A stretch of 64,000 nucleotides of DNA from NCBI GenBank assembly GCA_002421905.1, contig DISK01000005.1:228532-292531 (forward strand), in the 5' to 3' direction. Below the pieces are notes generated by a model. The model saw only the letters and a list, made by a program, of their open reading frames with translations. It was not told where the DNA came from and did not search any database. This DNA is from Micavibrio sp. UBA6212 (GTDB lineage Bacteria > Pseudomonadota > Alphaproteobacteria > Micavibrionales > Micavibrionaceae). Below, piece after piece: positions 43,761 through 59,220 of this stretch. A program made the translations under genes and the position numbers. Positions within the stretch are counted from its first letter, which is position 1, and each line of letters begins with the position of its first letter.

Positions 43761-44899
43761 GTCTGGTCAAAGGGGATCAAACCCTTGTTGAAACTTGGCC
43801 AGATGAACCACATCGTTTTTCCGAAGAACATGTTGACCCGTTTTTGCTCTTTTGTGTGAAAAAGGGCGCATCGGATATTTCTATCCAGACTGATCGCCCG
43901 GTTTATACCGAGGTGCACGGAATTCTATACCCTTCGACCTATCGGCCTCTTGATGCGGCGGACATGAATGCGTTTCTGACCAAGATCTATGGGCCTGATG
44001 CGTCTGCTCGTCTCGCTTCGGCTAAGGATCTGGATATATCTTACGAAATCCGTCCTGATCGGTACTCCCGCTCTCGTTTTCGTGTCAATATCACGGCAAT
44101 TCTGGCGCGTGGCCGCGATGCGGCACAAATCACGATGCGCGTGATGCCTGCGGAACCGCCGCGTATGGAAGATTTGAATATCGAAAAACCTATCATCGAC
44201 AATTGGGCCCCTCGTCAGGGAATGGTTGTTATTACCGGCCCGACGGGTTCGGGGAAAACAACTTTGCTGGCCGCTGGAAACCGGATGATGATGGAACGTC
44301 CGCAAGGGTGCGGAAAAATGCTGACCTATGAGTCGCCAATCGAATTTACCTACGATACAATTCATTCGCCCCGCTCTTTGGTTTCTCAAACTGAAATCCC
44401 GAGACACTTGCCGGATTTTGCGGGTGGGGTGCGGAACGCTTTGCGCCGGAAGCCACAGATTATTCTGGTGGGAGAAGCCCGTGACCGCGAAACGATTTCG
44501 GCGGCAATCGAAGCTGCACAAACGGGTCATGCTGTTTATACAACAACACACACCACTGGTGTGGCCTCTACCATTCGCCGTATGATTTCGGCTTTTGAGA
44601 ATGAAGAGCGTGCAGAGCGGGCCTATGCTTTAATGGAAACAATGCGCATGATTGTGACGCAGGCTCTGGTGCCGAAAGTCAGCGGGGGGCGGATCGGGGT
44701 CAGAGAATGGATGATCTTCCCAGACGAAGTTCGGGAAAAATTGCTGGATATGGATTTTTCACAATGGAGTGTTGAAATCCAGCGGATGATTCCGTTCTAT
44801 GGGCAAACCATGAGCAAATCAGCGACCATGATTTTTGAAAAAGGTCTGATTGAAAAACGCTACTATCTCTTGCTGACCGCGGGTGGCGGGGCAGGATAA
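43739..44899 (+). CDS. dotB: DotB/TraJ-like secretion ATPase of the VirB11/PilT family
   Basis: The 386-residue cytosolic ATPase has Walker A GPTGSGKT at residues 167-174, an Asp/Glu box (MLTYESPIEFTYD), Walker B-like ILVGEARDRETISAAIEAAQTGH and the conserved TTTHTTGV histidines. The N-terminal domain (about 1-150) fits DotB. Hexameric DotB drives substrate transfer in Dot/Icm systems and relates to PilT motors. The TYESPIEF segment is closer to DotB/TraJ than to PilT. It overlaps dotC by 22 bases, giving tight coupling, and icmT follows 44 bases later. Confidence 0.92.
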   Translation: MATRKPVSLVKGDQTLVETWPDEPHRFSEEHVDPFLLFCVKKGASDISIQTDRPVYTEVHGILYPSTYRPLDAADMNAFLTKIYGPDASARLASAKDLDISYEIRPDRYSRSRFRVNITAILARGRDAAQITMRVMPAEPPRMEDLNIEKPIIDNWAPRQGMVVITGPTGSGKTTLLAAGNRMMMERPQGCGKMLTYESPIEFTYDTIHSPRSLVSQTEIPRHLPDFAGGVRNALRRKPQIILVGEARDRETISAAIEAAQTGHAVYTTTHTTGVASTIRRMISAFENEERAERAYALMETMRMIVTQALVPKVSGGRIGVREWMIFPDEVREKLLDMDFSQWSVEIQRMIPFYGQTMSKSATMIFEKGLIEKRYYLLLTAGGGAG

Positions 44900-44943
44900 T
44901 ACTTATTAACCTTCTTGACAGGAATTAGGATTAAACTGGGATA

Positions 44944-45246
44944 ATGGCCAACCAGATTTCAGATATGCAGGAACAGGTGAATTGGCATTGGAGAAATTCA
45001 ATGCGCCCGGTTCGTTTTCTTGGGTTTGATGCGCGAGCGATTATTCCATTTTGTATCTTGCTGTTTTACGCACGTATCTCGACGTTGATTATTTGCTTCA
45101 TCGTGACGATTTTCTTTTGGCTACTCGAGAAGAAGGGGCTGACTTTCCCCGCGGCGTTAAGATCCAGCCGTCTATTTATATTTGGTAATTATCGCCCCGG
45201 CCTGACTAAATTCAGGCATCGCAAACTGAAGGATTTCGGACGATAA
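44944..45246 (+). CDS. icmT: IcmT/TraK-like inner-membrane protein
   Basis: The 100-residue protein has WHWRNSMRPVRFLGFDARAIIPFCILLFYARISTLIICFIVTIFFWLLEKKGLTFPAALR, diagnostic of IcmT: an N-terminal WR(N/D)SxRPVRF motif, two closely spaced membrane helices and a basic tail (RSSRLFIFGNYRPG). IcmT is a small inner-membrane component needed in Legionella for export and host egress. Its position after dotB equals traK after traJ in IncI plasmids. Confidence 0.9.
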   Translation: MANQISDMQEQVNWHWRNSMRPVRFLGFDARAIIPFCILLFYARISTLIICFIVTIFFWLLEKKGLTFPAALRSSRLFIFGNYRPGLTKFRHRKLKDFGR

Positions 45247-45438
45247 TCCGCACCGGTTTGTATTGCCCAGCGTATTATGCTGCAACCTTTCGATAAATTT
45301 TCCAATCTTTCTCTCCGAATTAACAGATTGTTTCTTGAGTTTTTTTTAGGCGAACCGTATGTTAGGGGAACTATGACATTTCGGCAAAATCACCTTGCCG
45401 TTATTTGGTTTTTATTGTCAGGGTAAGTGGAGATATTT

Positions 45439-46488
45439 ATGCTATTGAAAAATATAATCTTTTCGTCTTTTGTATTGGCAGGATTGACCCTGACGCCTGT
45501 GGTTGCCCAAGCCGGATTTGACTGGACACCATCCCCCAAGAAGGCTGAAAGCCCCACAATGCAAACGGGAAATGCAGCGATTGACCAACCCGAAACTGGC
45601 CCTTTGACCCCTGATCTGGATATGGCAGAAGTGCCGCAGTCGGTTCCTGTTGGGGATGTGGATTCCCAGTCTTTGCCTCCTCCGGGCACCTTCGCGACAG
45701 AACAGGAATCTCAGGAAACCCAAGTGGCACTTACAGCAGACGCCCCTGACCAGACCGCTACGCCAGTTGTTCTGACCAACGATAAGAATGAAATGAATGA
45801 TGTTGCCGTACAGGATGTTCCAGTACAAGCGCCTGTGCAAACAGCATCTGCTGCAGACGCCCCACTCGAAACCTATGAGGGATTTGGCAAGGACTTATCA
45901 TTGGTTTTGGCATTGAGGGAGATCGTTCCGGCGCAATATGCCTATTCATTTTCTGATCCATCTTACGCAGGCCTGACAGTGTCTTGGCGTGGAGGAAAGC
46001 TTTGGCAGGATGTCTTGAATGATGCTCTGGCTGCCCACCAACTAACGTCTTTTCTGGAAGGTCAGGCCATAGTAATTTCTCCGGTTTCTTACCAACCACG
46101 AGAGGCACAGGCTGCGCCGGTAGGACAAATTTCAACATCAGCAGAAATGCCCGCAGGCGCACCGGTAGCGATTACTCCTGCCGCCGAAACAAAGTCTGCT
46201 CCTGCACCGATTGTTCCGGTTATCGAGGGAAATCTGGTCAAAGACTGGACTGCCCGTCCCGGATATACTCTGAAAGAGGTTATGGAAGACTGGGGTAAAG
46301 TTGCCAAGGTTGATGTGGAATGGAGTAGTCCATATGATTACCCGATTAATAACGCCTTTCTTTTTAAGGGAACCTACGAAGAGGCTGTGAAAGGCCTGCT
46401 CTCACAATATTCCCGTGAGACGCCCCGCCCTCGCGGGCGCTTGTATCCGAACTTGCCTGAAGGGCCGTCAGTTTTGATGATCAATTAA
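45439..46488 (+). CDS. Exported protein with two TcpQ/secretin-N-like modules
   Basis: The start is ATG 45439, nine bases after GGAG, giving 349 residues with a signal peptide (LVVL-type core SFVLAGLTLTPVVAQA|GF). A Pro/Thr/Asp/Gln-rich linker covers about residues 25-135. Then come two alpha/beta modules: KDLSLVLALREIVPAQYAYSFSDPSYAGLTVSWRG...AIVISP (about 145-215), and a C-terminal one with DWTARPGYTLKEVMEDWGKVAKVDVEW...GTYEEAVKGLL (about 265-345), which matches the TcpQ C-terminal domain style. Such domains occur with secretins and PilL-like pilus lipoproteins. It follows icmT after 190 bases and has its own terminator at 46516. A periplasmic or outer-membrane core role is inferred. Confidence 0.75.
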   Translation: MLLKNIIFSSFVLAGLTLTPVVAQAGFDWTPSPKKAESPTMQTGNAAIDQPETGPLTPDLDMAEVPQSVPVGDVDSQSLPPPGTFATEQESQETQVALTADAPDQTATPVVLTNDKNEMNDVAVQDVPVQAPVQTASAADAPLETYEGFGKDLSLVLALREIVPAQYAYSFSDPSYAGLTVSWRGGKLWQDVLNDALAAHQLTSFLEGQAIVISPVSYQPREAQAAPVGQISTSAEMPAGAPVAITPAAETKSAPAPIVPVIEGNLVKDWTARPGYTLKEVMEDWGKVAKVDVEWSSPYDYPINNAFLFKGTYEEAVKGLLSQYSRETPRPRGRLYPNLPEGPSVLMIN

Positions 46489-46515
46489 TCAGCCCTATAA
46501 GCTTGTAAGGACGAT

Positions 46516-46541
46516 CGAGCCCCTTCGGGCTCGTTTGTTTT
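46516..46541 (+). terminator. Rho-independent terminator ending the T4BSS locus
   Basis: CGAGCCC at 46516-46522 pairs with GGGCTCG at 46527-46533 around CTTC, followed by TTTGTTTTTT. It insulates the secretion locus from the ribosomal genes. Confidence 0.88.
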
Positions 46542-46566
46542 TTGGAAAAGAGTTTGGCAAAAAAAC

Positions 46567-46595
46567 TTGACGGCCTGAGGTTTATCCCCTATAAC
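46567..46595 (+). promoter_or_regulatory. Sigma70-type promoter of rplJ-rplL
   Basis: TTGACG at 46567-46572 and TATAAC at 46590-46595 are spaced by 17 bases, near the consensus. The position, after the terminator and 200 bases before rplJ, indicates a separate transcription start for rplJL. The 306-base gap before rplJ is therefore terminator, promoter and leader. Confidence 0.75.
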
Positions 46596-46742
46596 CCCAG
46601 CATTCCTGTCCAAGACTACAGGTTTTCCGCGTCATTTTTGACTAGGAAAATAAAGGGGAACCACCTGTATAGATAGGCCGATCATGATTTCATCTTTTGT
46701 GAAGGAGATGTGTCTGTTTGGTTTTATCAGGTTTTTGGGTAG

Positions 46743-46767
46743 GCGGCTTTTTATAAGCCGCTTTTTT
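46743..46767 (+). terminator. Attenuator-like hairpin in the rplJ leader
   Basis: GCGGCTT at 46743-46749 pairs with AAGCCGC at 46755-46761 and is followed directly by six T (46762-46767), 14 bases before the rplJ Shine-Dalgarno. An intrinsic terminator inside a ribosomal-protein leader is the hallmark of attenuation, as in L10-leader regulation elsewhere. No upstream gene needs it, since a terminator already stands at 46516. The antiterminator form was not worked out. Confidence 0.6.
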
Positions 46768-46794
46768 ATTGGTAAAACACGAAGGAGGTACGCG

Positions 46795-47286
46795 ATGGAT
46801 CGCGCACAAAAACAGACAGAAGTTGAGGTTATCAAATCAACTCTCGAAGCATCCGAGATCGTGATCGTCAGCCATAATACCGGCATGACCGTGGCACAAG
46901 TGACCGAATTGCGTAAAGGTCTGCGTGCAAACGGGGCCCGTTATAAAGTAAACAAAAATACTTTGGCCAAGATCGCTATCAAAGGAACCAAATATGAAGG
47001 AATTGCCGACCTGCTTTCAGGCCCGACAGCTCTTTCAACCACGACTGAAGAACCTTTGGTTGTTGCTAAAACCGTTTATGAATTTGCCAAAAAATTTGAT
47101 GGCAAGCTCGTGATTATGGGCGGTTACTTTGGTGACGTGAAACTGGACGCTGCGGCCGTTGAAAAATTGGCAAAATTGCCAACCCTCAACGAAATTCGCG
47201 GTACCTTGGTTGGCCTGTTGCAAGCTCCGGCTGCACAACTGGCTCGTTTGGCTCAGGCATATGCCGACAAACCGACCGAAGCTTAA
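46795..47286 (+). CDS. rplJ: 50S ribosomal protein L10
   Basis: The start is ATG 46795 behind GAAGGAGGT at 46781-46789; the open frame extends further upstream through the leader, but that part is not L10-like. The 163-residue protein begins MDRAQKQTEVEVIKSTLEASEIVIVSHNTGMTVAQVTELR and has YKVNKNTLAKIAIKGT, typical of L10, which anchors the L7/L12 stalk. rplL follows by 50 bases. The usual rplK-rplA are not upstream. Confidence 0.96.
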   Translation: MDRAQKQTEVEVIKSTLEASEIVIVSHNTGMTVAQVTELRKGLRANGARYKVNKNTLAKIAIKGTKYEGIADLLSGPTALSTTTEEPLVVAKTVYEFAKKFDGKLVIMGGYFGDVKLDAAAVEKLAKLPTLNEIRGTLVGLLQAPAAQLARLAQAYADKPTEA

Positions 47287-47336
47287 TTTTTATTATTATT
47301 TATAGCTAATTATTTTATTAAAAGGAGACTTAAATT

Positions 47337-47699
47337 ATGGCTGCTAACTTGGAAAAAATCGTAGAAGACCTCTCTGCTTTGACAGTGATCGAAGCTGCTG
47401 ATCTGGCAAAATTGCTTGAAGAAAAATGGGGCGTATCTGCTGCTGCTCCTGTTGCTGCTGCCGCTGCTGCTGCACCAGTAGAAGAAAAAGACAGCTTTGA
47501 TATCGTTCTTGAAGCTGCTGGCGACAACAAAATCGGCGTGATTAAAGTTGTTCGTGAAATCACCGGTCTGGGCTTGAAAGAAGCAAAAGATCTGGTTGAA
47601 GGCGCACCTAAGCCAGTTAAAGAAGGCGCAGCAAAAGCTGAAGCTGAAGAAATCAAGAAAAAACTCGAAACTGCAGGCGCGAAAGTCGCTCTTAAGTAA
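47337..47699 (+). CDS. rplL: 50S ribosomal protein L7/L12
   Basis: The 120-residue stalk protein has the N-terminal dimerisation helix (LEKIVEDLSALTVIEAADLAKLLEEKWGVSA), an Ala-rich hinge and the C-terminal factor-binding domain (FDIVLEAAGDNKIGVIKVVREITGLGLKEAKDLVEGAPKPVKEG). A strong AAGGAGAC site precedes it and a terminator follows 26 bases after the stop, so rpoBC is not read from this operon. Confidence 0.97.
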   Translation: MAANLEKIVEDLSALTVIEAADLAKLLEEKWGVSAAAPVAAAAAAAPVEEKDSFDIVLEAAGDNKIGVIKVVREITGLGLKEAKDLVEGAPKPVKEGAAKAEAEEIKKKLETAGAKVALK

Positions 47700-47725
47700 T
47701 TTCGAGATTCTCTCTGAATTCCCAA

Positions 47726-47753
47726 ACACCCCCGATCTCGGGGGTGTTTTTTA
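47726..47753 (+). terminator. Rho-independent terminator of rplJL
   Basis: ACACCCCC at 47726-47733 pairs with GGGGGTGT at 47740-47747 and is followed by TTTTTT. Confidence 0.92.
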
Positions 47754-47801
47754 ATTGGGCTTAACCTTTTGGTATGATCTGGCCTGATAGAATGACCTGT
47801 T

Positions 47802-48896
47802 ATGAGAGTAATCCAGACATATCAGGCCAACAGGGATGCTTTTTGCAAAAAGGCTTTCCAATGCGGCGCCCGGCTTTATCATCTGCCGTATGCCGGAAGC
47901 GCCGACCCTGATCTGGCGACAGACATCGCGGTTCTGGGAGATGATGATGCGGAAAATGTTATTGCGATTTCATCTGGCCTTCATGGTGTGGAATTGCCTG
48001 CCGGATCTCTTGTGCAGCAAATCGCCCTTGATAAAATCAAAGACCGGCATTTCAAGACCACAAAATTTGTTTTTGTGCATGCTCTCAATCCGTATGGGGC
48101 AAAATATAGTCTGCGCACCGATCGGGGAGAAGGACCCTCGCGCAATATTGACCCTGCACGAAATTTTCTGGACTTTGCCTCACCCGACTTTATTGCGACA
48201 TCTGCCAATCCGGCAATTGCCTCGGCGTTCGATAAAGCCAGCCTGTCCAATTCGTCCTTAAGTATGATGTGGGCACGGTTGCTTTATACGGCCTTTATCG
48301 AACAGGGACAAAGTACCTTCAAACGCAATTTTGTGCGCGGCCAATATACCGACCCATCGTTGCCTTATTACGGCGGAGACACGGCCTGCTTTACCAGACT
48401 GACATGGGAGCATATTGTCCGCCATGAAATCCTGAAGCCCGCAGCCAGAAAAATCTATCATTTTGATTGCCATACTGGCGACGGCCCTTTCGGAGTTCTC
48501 CAGCTATATTTATGTGCCAAGGCGGGCAAACACACTAGGCAACTGGCTGAAAAACTCACAACCCCTGAAAAAATCAAAACCACCGATGACTATTTCGCAC
48601 AGGTTACAGGGGATATCGGTGATTACTGGGCATCATTCGATGTGCCCGAAGGCACACAGATTTATCCCATCACATTGGAATTTGGCACAACTCAAGCCCG
48701 TGTTTCCGGGATTGACGTTCTGGGTGCAATCCTCAACCGCACGCTGCTGTCTGAAAAATATAATGATGATCATCCTCAAAAAGACCAGATCATCCAGAAA
48801 ATGTGCACGGCCTTCACTCCAACCCAAAAGGAATGGTCAGACGTGGTGATGAACCAGTCCCATGATATTTGGGAAAGGTTCCTGACATTGGAATAA
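47802..48896 (+). CDS. DUF2817 family M14-like carboxypeptidase
   Basis: The 364-residue protein has the DUF2817 pattern: AISSGLHGVELPAGSLVQQ (a metal-binding H-x-x-E segment), HALNPYGAKYSLRTDRGEGPSRNIDPARNFLDF, the later histidine IYHFDCHTGDGPFG and a glutamate near ITLEFGT. This is the layout of M14/AstE-like zinc carboxypeptidases. The substrate is unknown, and no signal peptide is visible. It is a single gene inserted between rplL and rpoB. A 55-base partial copy of its 48543-48615 segment lies at 49820. Confidence 0.85.
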   Translation: MRVIQTYQANRDAFCKKAFQCGARLYHLPYAGSADPDLATDIAVLGDDDAENVIAISSGLHGVELPAGSLVQQIALDKIKDRHFKTTKFVFVHALNPYGAKYSLRTDRGEGPSRNIDPARNFLDFASPDFIATSANPAIASAFDKASLSNSSLSMMWARLLYTAFIEQGQSTFKRNFVRGQYTDPSLPYYGGDTACFTRLTWEHIVRHEILKPAARKIYHFDCHTGDGPFGVLQLYLCAKAGKHTRQLAEKLTTPEKIKTTDDYFAQVTGDIGDYWASFDVPEGTQIYPITLEFGTTQARVSGIDVLGAILNRTLLSEKYNDDHPQKDQIIQKMCTAFTPTQKEWSDVVMNQSHDIWERFLTLE

Positions 48897-49000
48897 TCTG
48901 TGCTCTTACCTCGTCTTTTGGTCTTCGAACTCAGTTCGTTCCTCGAATTTTTTTCTTTTTCCGCGCCAATATTTTCCAGAATCATATGTTGTAATCAACA

Positions 49001-49032
49001 AAAATCCCTGTCGGACTCCGGACAGGGATTTT
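49001..49032. terminator. Bidirectional terminator hairpin
   Basis: AAAATCCCTGTC at 49001-49012 pairs perfectly with GACAGGGATTTT at 49021-49032, flanked by A and T runs, so it can end both the DUF2817 gene and the convergent minus-strand gene. Confidence 0.85.
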
Positions 49033-49059
49033 AGAAACCGTCGCGTACGTTCTCAAACT

Positions 49060-49707
49060 CTAACCCAAATCGTTATGACGAGTGAGCTCTCTTCGCTTAA
49101 AAATTTCTTCGCGGCATGTATCTGCATTCTCTGAGGCGATTGCCGGTCCTACAAAATCTTTAACGGCCCATTTGGCTTTAAGATTATGAAGGGCTTGCGA
49201 AGCTCTATACATCGCATAAAAATGGGCGATACCAAGACAAAGTGCCCCGCTAACAGCTAGAGTGCTGGTTGAAGCTGCTGTGGTTCCTATTTCAGGAATA
49301 CTGAGATCCTGCCGGCCATTTTGTTGCTCGATTAGAGTATGTGTGGTGATACTCGAAACTGCCGCCACCCCACCTGATATCAAAAAGGCTTGGCGAACCG
49401 GACGGCTGCTGGACATCCGGGAAATATCCTCCCCATCCTCGTCTGCCAAACGCAATTCTTGCCTATATTTATTACCATAATCAACAGCAGCAATTGAGGC
49501 AAATCTCGACTTGAAAGATGTCAACTGATCAATTGTCAAATCTCTAACATTAATCGGGTTGTTTCGGCCATCCAACAGGGGTGTTCCAGCCTTGAATCCT
49601 TCTTTTGGGCCAATACTGACCAATATGCCAGCTTTTGAATACTGTTCAGCCAACAAAACCGCACTTTTTTCATAAACTTGCTCAGGAAATCTCTCACGTC
49701 TTGCCAT
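49060..49707 (-). CDS. Unrecognised 215-residue membrane protein
   Basis: Starts at ATG 49707 with AGGATG upstream. Residues 1-105 are soluble and charged (DGRNNPINVRDLTIDQLTSFKSRFASIAAVDYGNKYRQEL). Two hydrophobic stretches follow (QAFLISGGVAAVSSITTHTL, about 106-125, and STLAVSGALCLGIAHFYAMY, about 147-168), then a basic tail ending RRELTRHNDLG. I do not recognise a family. It is isolated, on the opposite strand to the ribosomal and polymerase genes around it. Confidence 0.7.
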   Translation of the reverse strand: MARRERFPEQVYEKSAVLLAEQYSKAGILVSIGPKEGFKAGTPLLDGRNNPINVRDLTIDQLTSFKSRFASIAAVDYGNKYRQELRLADEDGEDISRMSSSRPVRQAFLISGGVAAVSSITTHTLIEQQNGRQDLSIPEIGTTAASTSTLAVSGALCLGIAHFYAMYRASQALHNLKAKWAVKDFVGPAIASENADTCREEIFKRRELTRHNDLG

Positions 49708-49819
49708 ATCTTCATCCTCTCATAAAGTGTCAAGTTAAGGCATAGTCCATCATATTTAATATTATGTCAATAAAATTCGTGTCGAAATTTGAACAGGAGT
49801 CTTAAAGAACCTTAAGAGC

Positions 49820-49874
49820 CTGGCTGAAAAACTCAAAACCACCGATGGCTATTTCGCACAGGTTACAGGGGATA
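49820..49874 (+). pseudogene. Fragment duplicated from the DUF2817 gene
   Basis: This 55-base stretch matches 48543-48615 in the DUF2817 gene with one substitution (GATGAC to GATGGC) and one 18-base in-frame deletion. It corresponds to the protein segment LAEKL...TTDxYFAQVTGD. No frame continues on either side, and it runs straight into the palindromic repeats. It is a remnant of a duplication or of a second, decayed copy. Confidence 0.85.
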
Positions 49875-49890
49875 GGGGAATCCATTTCTG

Positions 49891-50045
49891 TCTGGATTGC
49901 TTCGTCACGGAGTTCCTCGCAATGACGAGGTTTTGTTTTTAGACACAAAGACACCAAGAGTTCGTCATTGCGAGCGACAGCGAAGCAATCCAGTTAATAT
50001 TATTTCTGGATCGCCACGCGTCTTTCAGCCGCTCGCGATGACGAG
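49891..50045. repeat. Cluster of CGTCATTGCGAGCG...GAAGCAATCCAG palindromic repeats
   Basis: Three related units are present. One is inverted at about 49892-49927 (CTGGATTGCTTCGTCACGG...CGCAATGACG), one direct at about 49963-49993 (CGTCATTGCGAGCGACAG, CGAAGCAATCCAG), and one decayed inverted unit at about 50006-50043 (CTGGATCGCCACG...CGCGATGACG). The direct and decayed inverted units form one mini-element with terminal inverted repeats. This is a widespread non-autonomous intergenic repeat type in bacteria. Flanking sequence contains degenerate CACAAAGACACCAAGAG and CTCTGTGG-type repeats. No transposase is present. Confidence 0.8.
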
Positions 50046-50193
50046 TAAGAATGACCTCTCTGTGGACTCTGTGCGGTCTCTGTGGCCTCTGCGTGAGGGT
50101 ATTTCTCTGGATTGGTCAAGGTCATGCATATGAAAGTCGTTCACGCGAAGATCGCAAAGAAGACGCCATGGGCGCGAAGGGGTTTTGCCTCTG

Positions 50194-50233
50194 CCCGTCA
50201 TTGCGAGCGGTAGCGAGGCAATCCAGCTAATGA
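50194..50233 (+). repeat. Fourth CGTCATTGCGAGCG repeat unit
   Basis: CCCGTCATTGCGAGCGGTAG followed by CGAGGCAATCCAGCTAATGA, a direct unit like that at 49963, about 230 bases further on. Between the two lies low-complexity sequence (CTCTGTGG repeats, then TTCACGCGAAGATCGCAAAG) that appears non-coding. Confidence 0.8.
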
Positions 50234-50328
50234 CAGGTGGGGAGGACAGGTGGGCTAAATAATTACTTTAGCGAGCAAATCTCAAAAATCAGTATTCTGT
50301 AAATAAAGAAATTCTTTACAAATTCTGA

Positions 50329-50514
50329 AATTTTCTCTGGACAGGCCCGAATCAATCAGCTAAAACCCACTACCCAACAGAAGAACGTGAGTTTTCTGTT
50401 GTGTTTTATTTGCGGACCCATAAGGAAAAAGTCGAGTTTCATTCAAGTATTGTCTCATGCGATCATCTGGCAACCCGCAAGGCCATGTATGACGCAAGAG
50501 GACGGGTCGAATGA
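50329..50514 (+). other. Possible remnant or short gene upstream of rpoB
   Basis: A 61-codon open frame without an early ATG reads ...SAKTHYPTEEREFSVVFYLR then THKEKVEFHSSIVSCDHLAT and RKAMYDARGRVE, ending at TGA 50512-50514. The residue composition looks protein-like, but only GTG and TTG (or a late ATG) could start it. It may be the tail of a decayed gene or a small gene. The same stretch holds a hairpin, CAACAGAA at 50375-50382 with TTCTGTTG at 50394-50401, followed by TGTTTTATTT, that could act on rpoB expression. The rest of the 49708-50580 gap holds the fragment and repeats listed separately and no other feature I can name. Confidence 0.35.
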
Positions 50515-50580
50515 AAAACGGGTTATCCTGAATTTTTTGAATTACTGAACTTTTTGTTTCAGACGTTTAAGGGCCAAAAC

Positions 50581-54834
<4,254 letters not shown>

Positions 54835-54919
54835 TAATTTAGATAATAATCGATGGGTTGCGAAGGTAACCCATCGGTAAATTAAAACAGAATTCAAACC
54901 CGTTATACGGAGCAACATA

Positions 54920-59104
<4,185 letters not shown>

Positions 59105-59130
59105 TTTTTTTGGATAGCATAAAGAATTCA

Positions 59131-59163
59131 ATCACCCCCGATGGAAGTCGGGGGTGATTTTTA
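59131..59163 (+). terminator. Rho-independent terminator of rpoBC
   Basis: ATCACCCCCGA at 59131-59141 pairs perfectly with TCGGGGGTGAT at 59148-59158, followed by TTTTT. Confidence 0.93.
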
Positions 59164-59220
59164 TTGATGAAAGGGATTTTTCGATCTTGAATAGAGAAAA
59201 GAATAGGGAGAAATATATAA

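Noticed and set aside
44944..45246. Considering the dotB-icmT genes as a type IV pilus (PilT) locus
   Set aside because: DotC, DotD and IcmT features flank the ATPase, and no pilin, PilC or PilB genes are present.
50194..50233. Possible CRISPR array formed by the repeats near 49891-50233
   Set aside because: Units are in both orientations, uneven in spacing and decayed, with no regular spacers and no cas genes.
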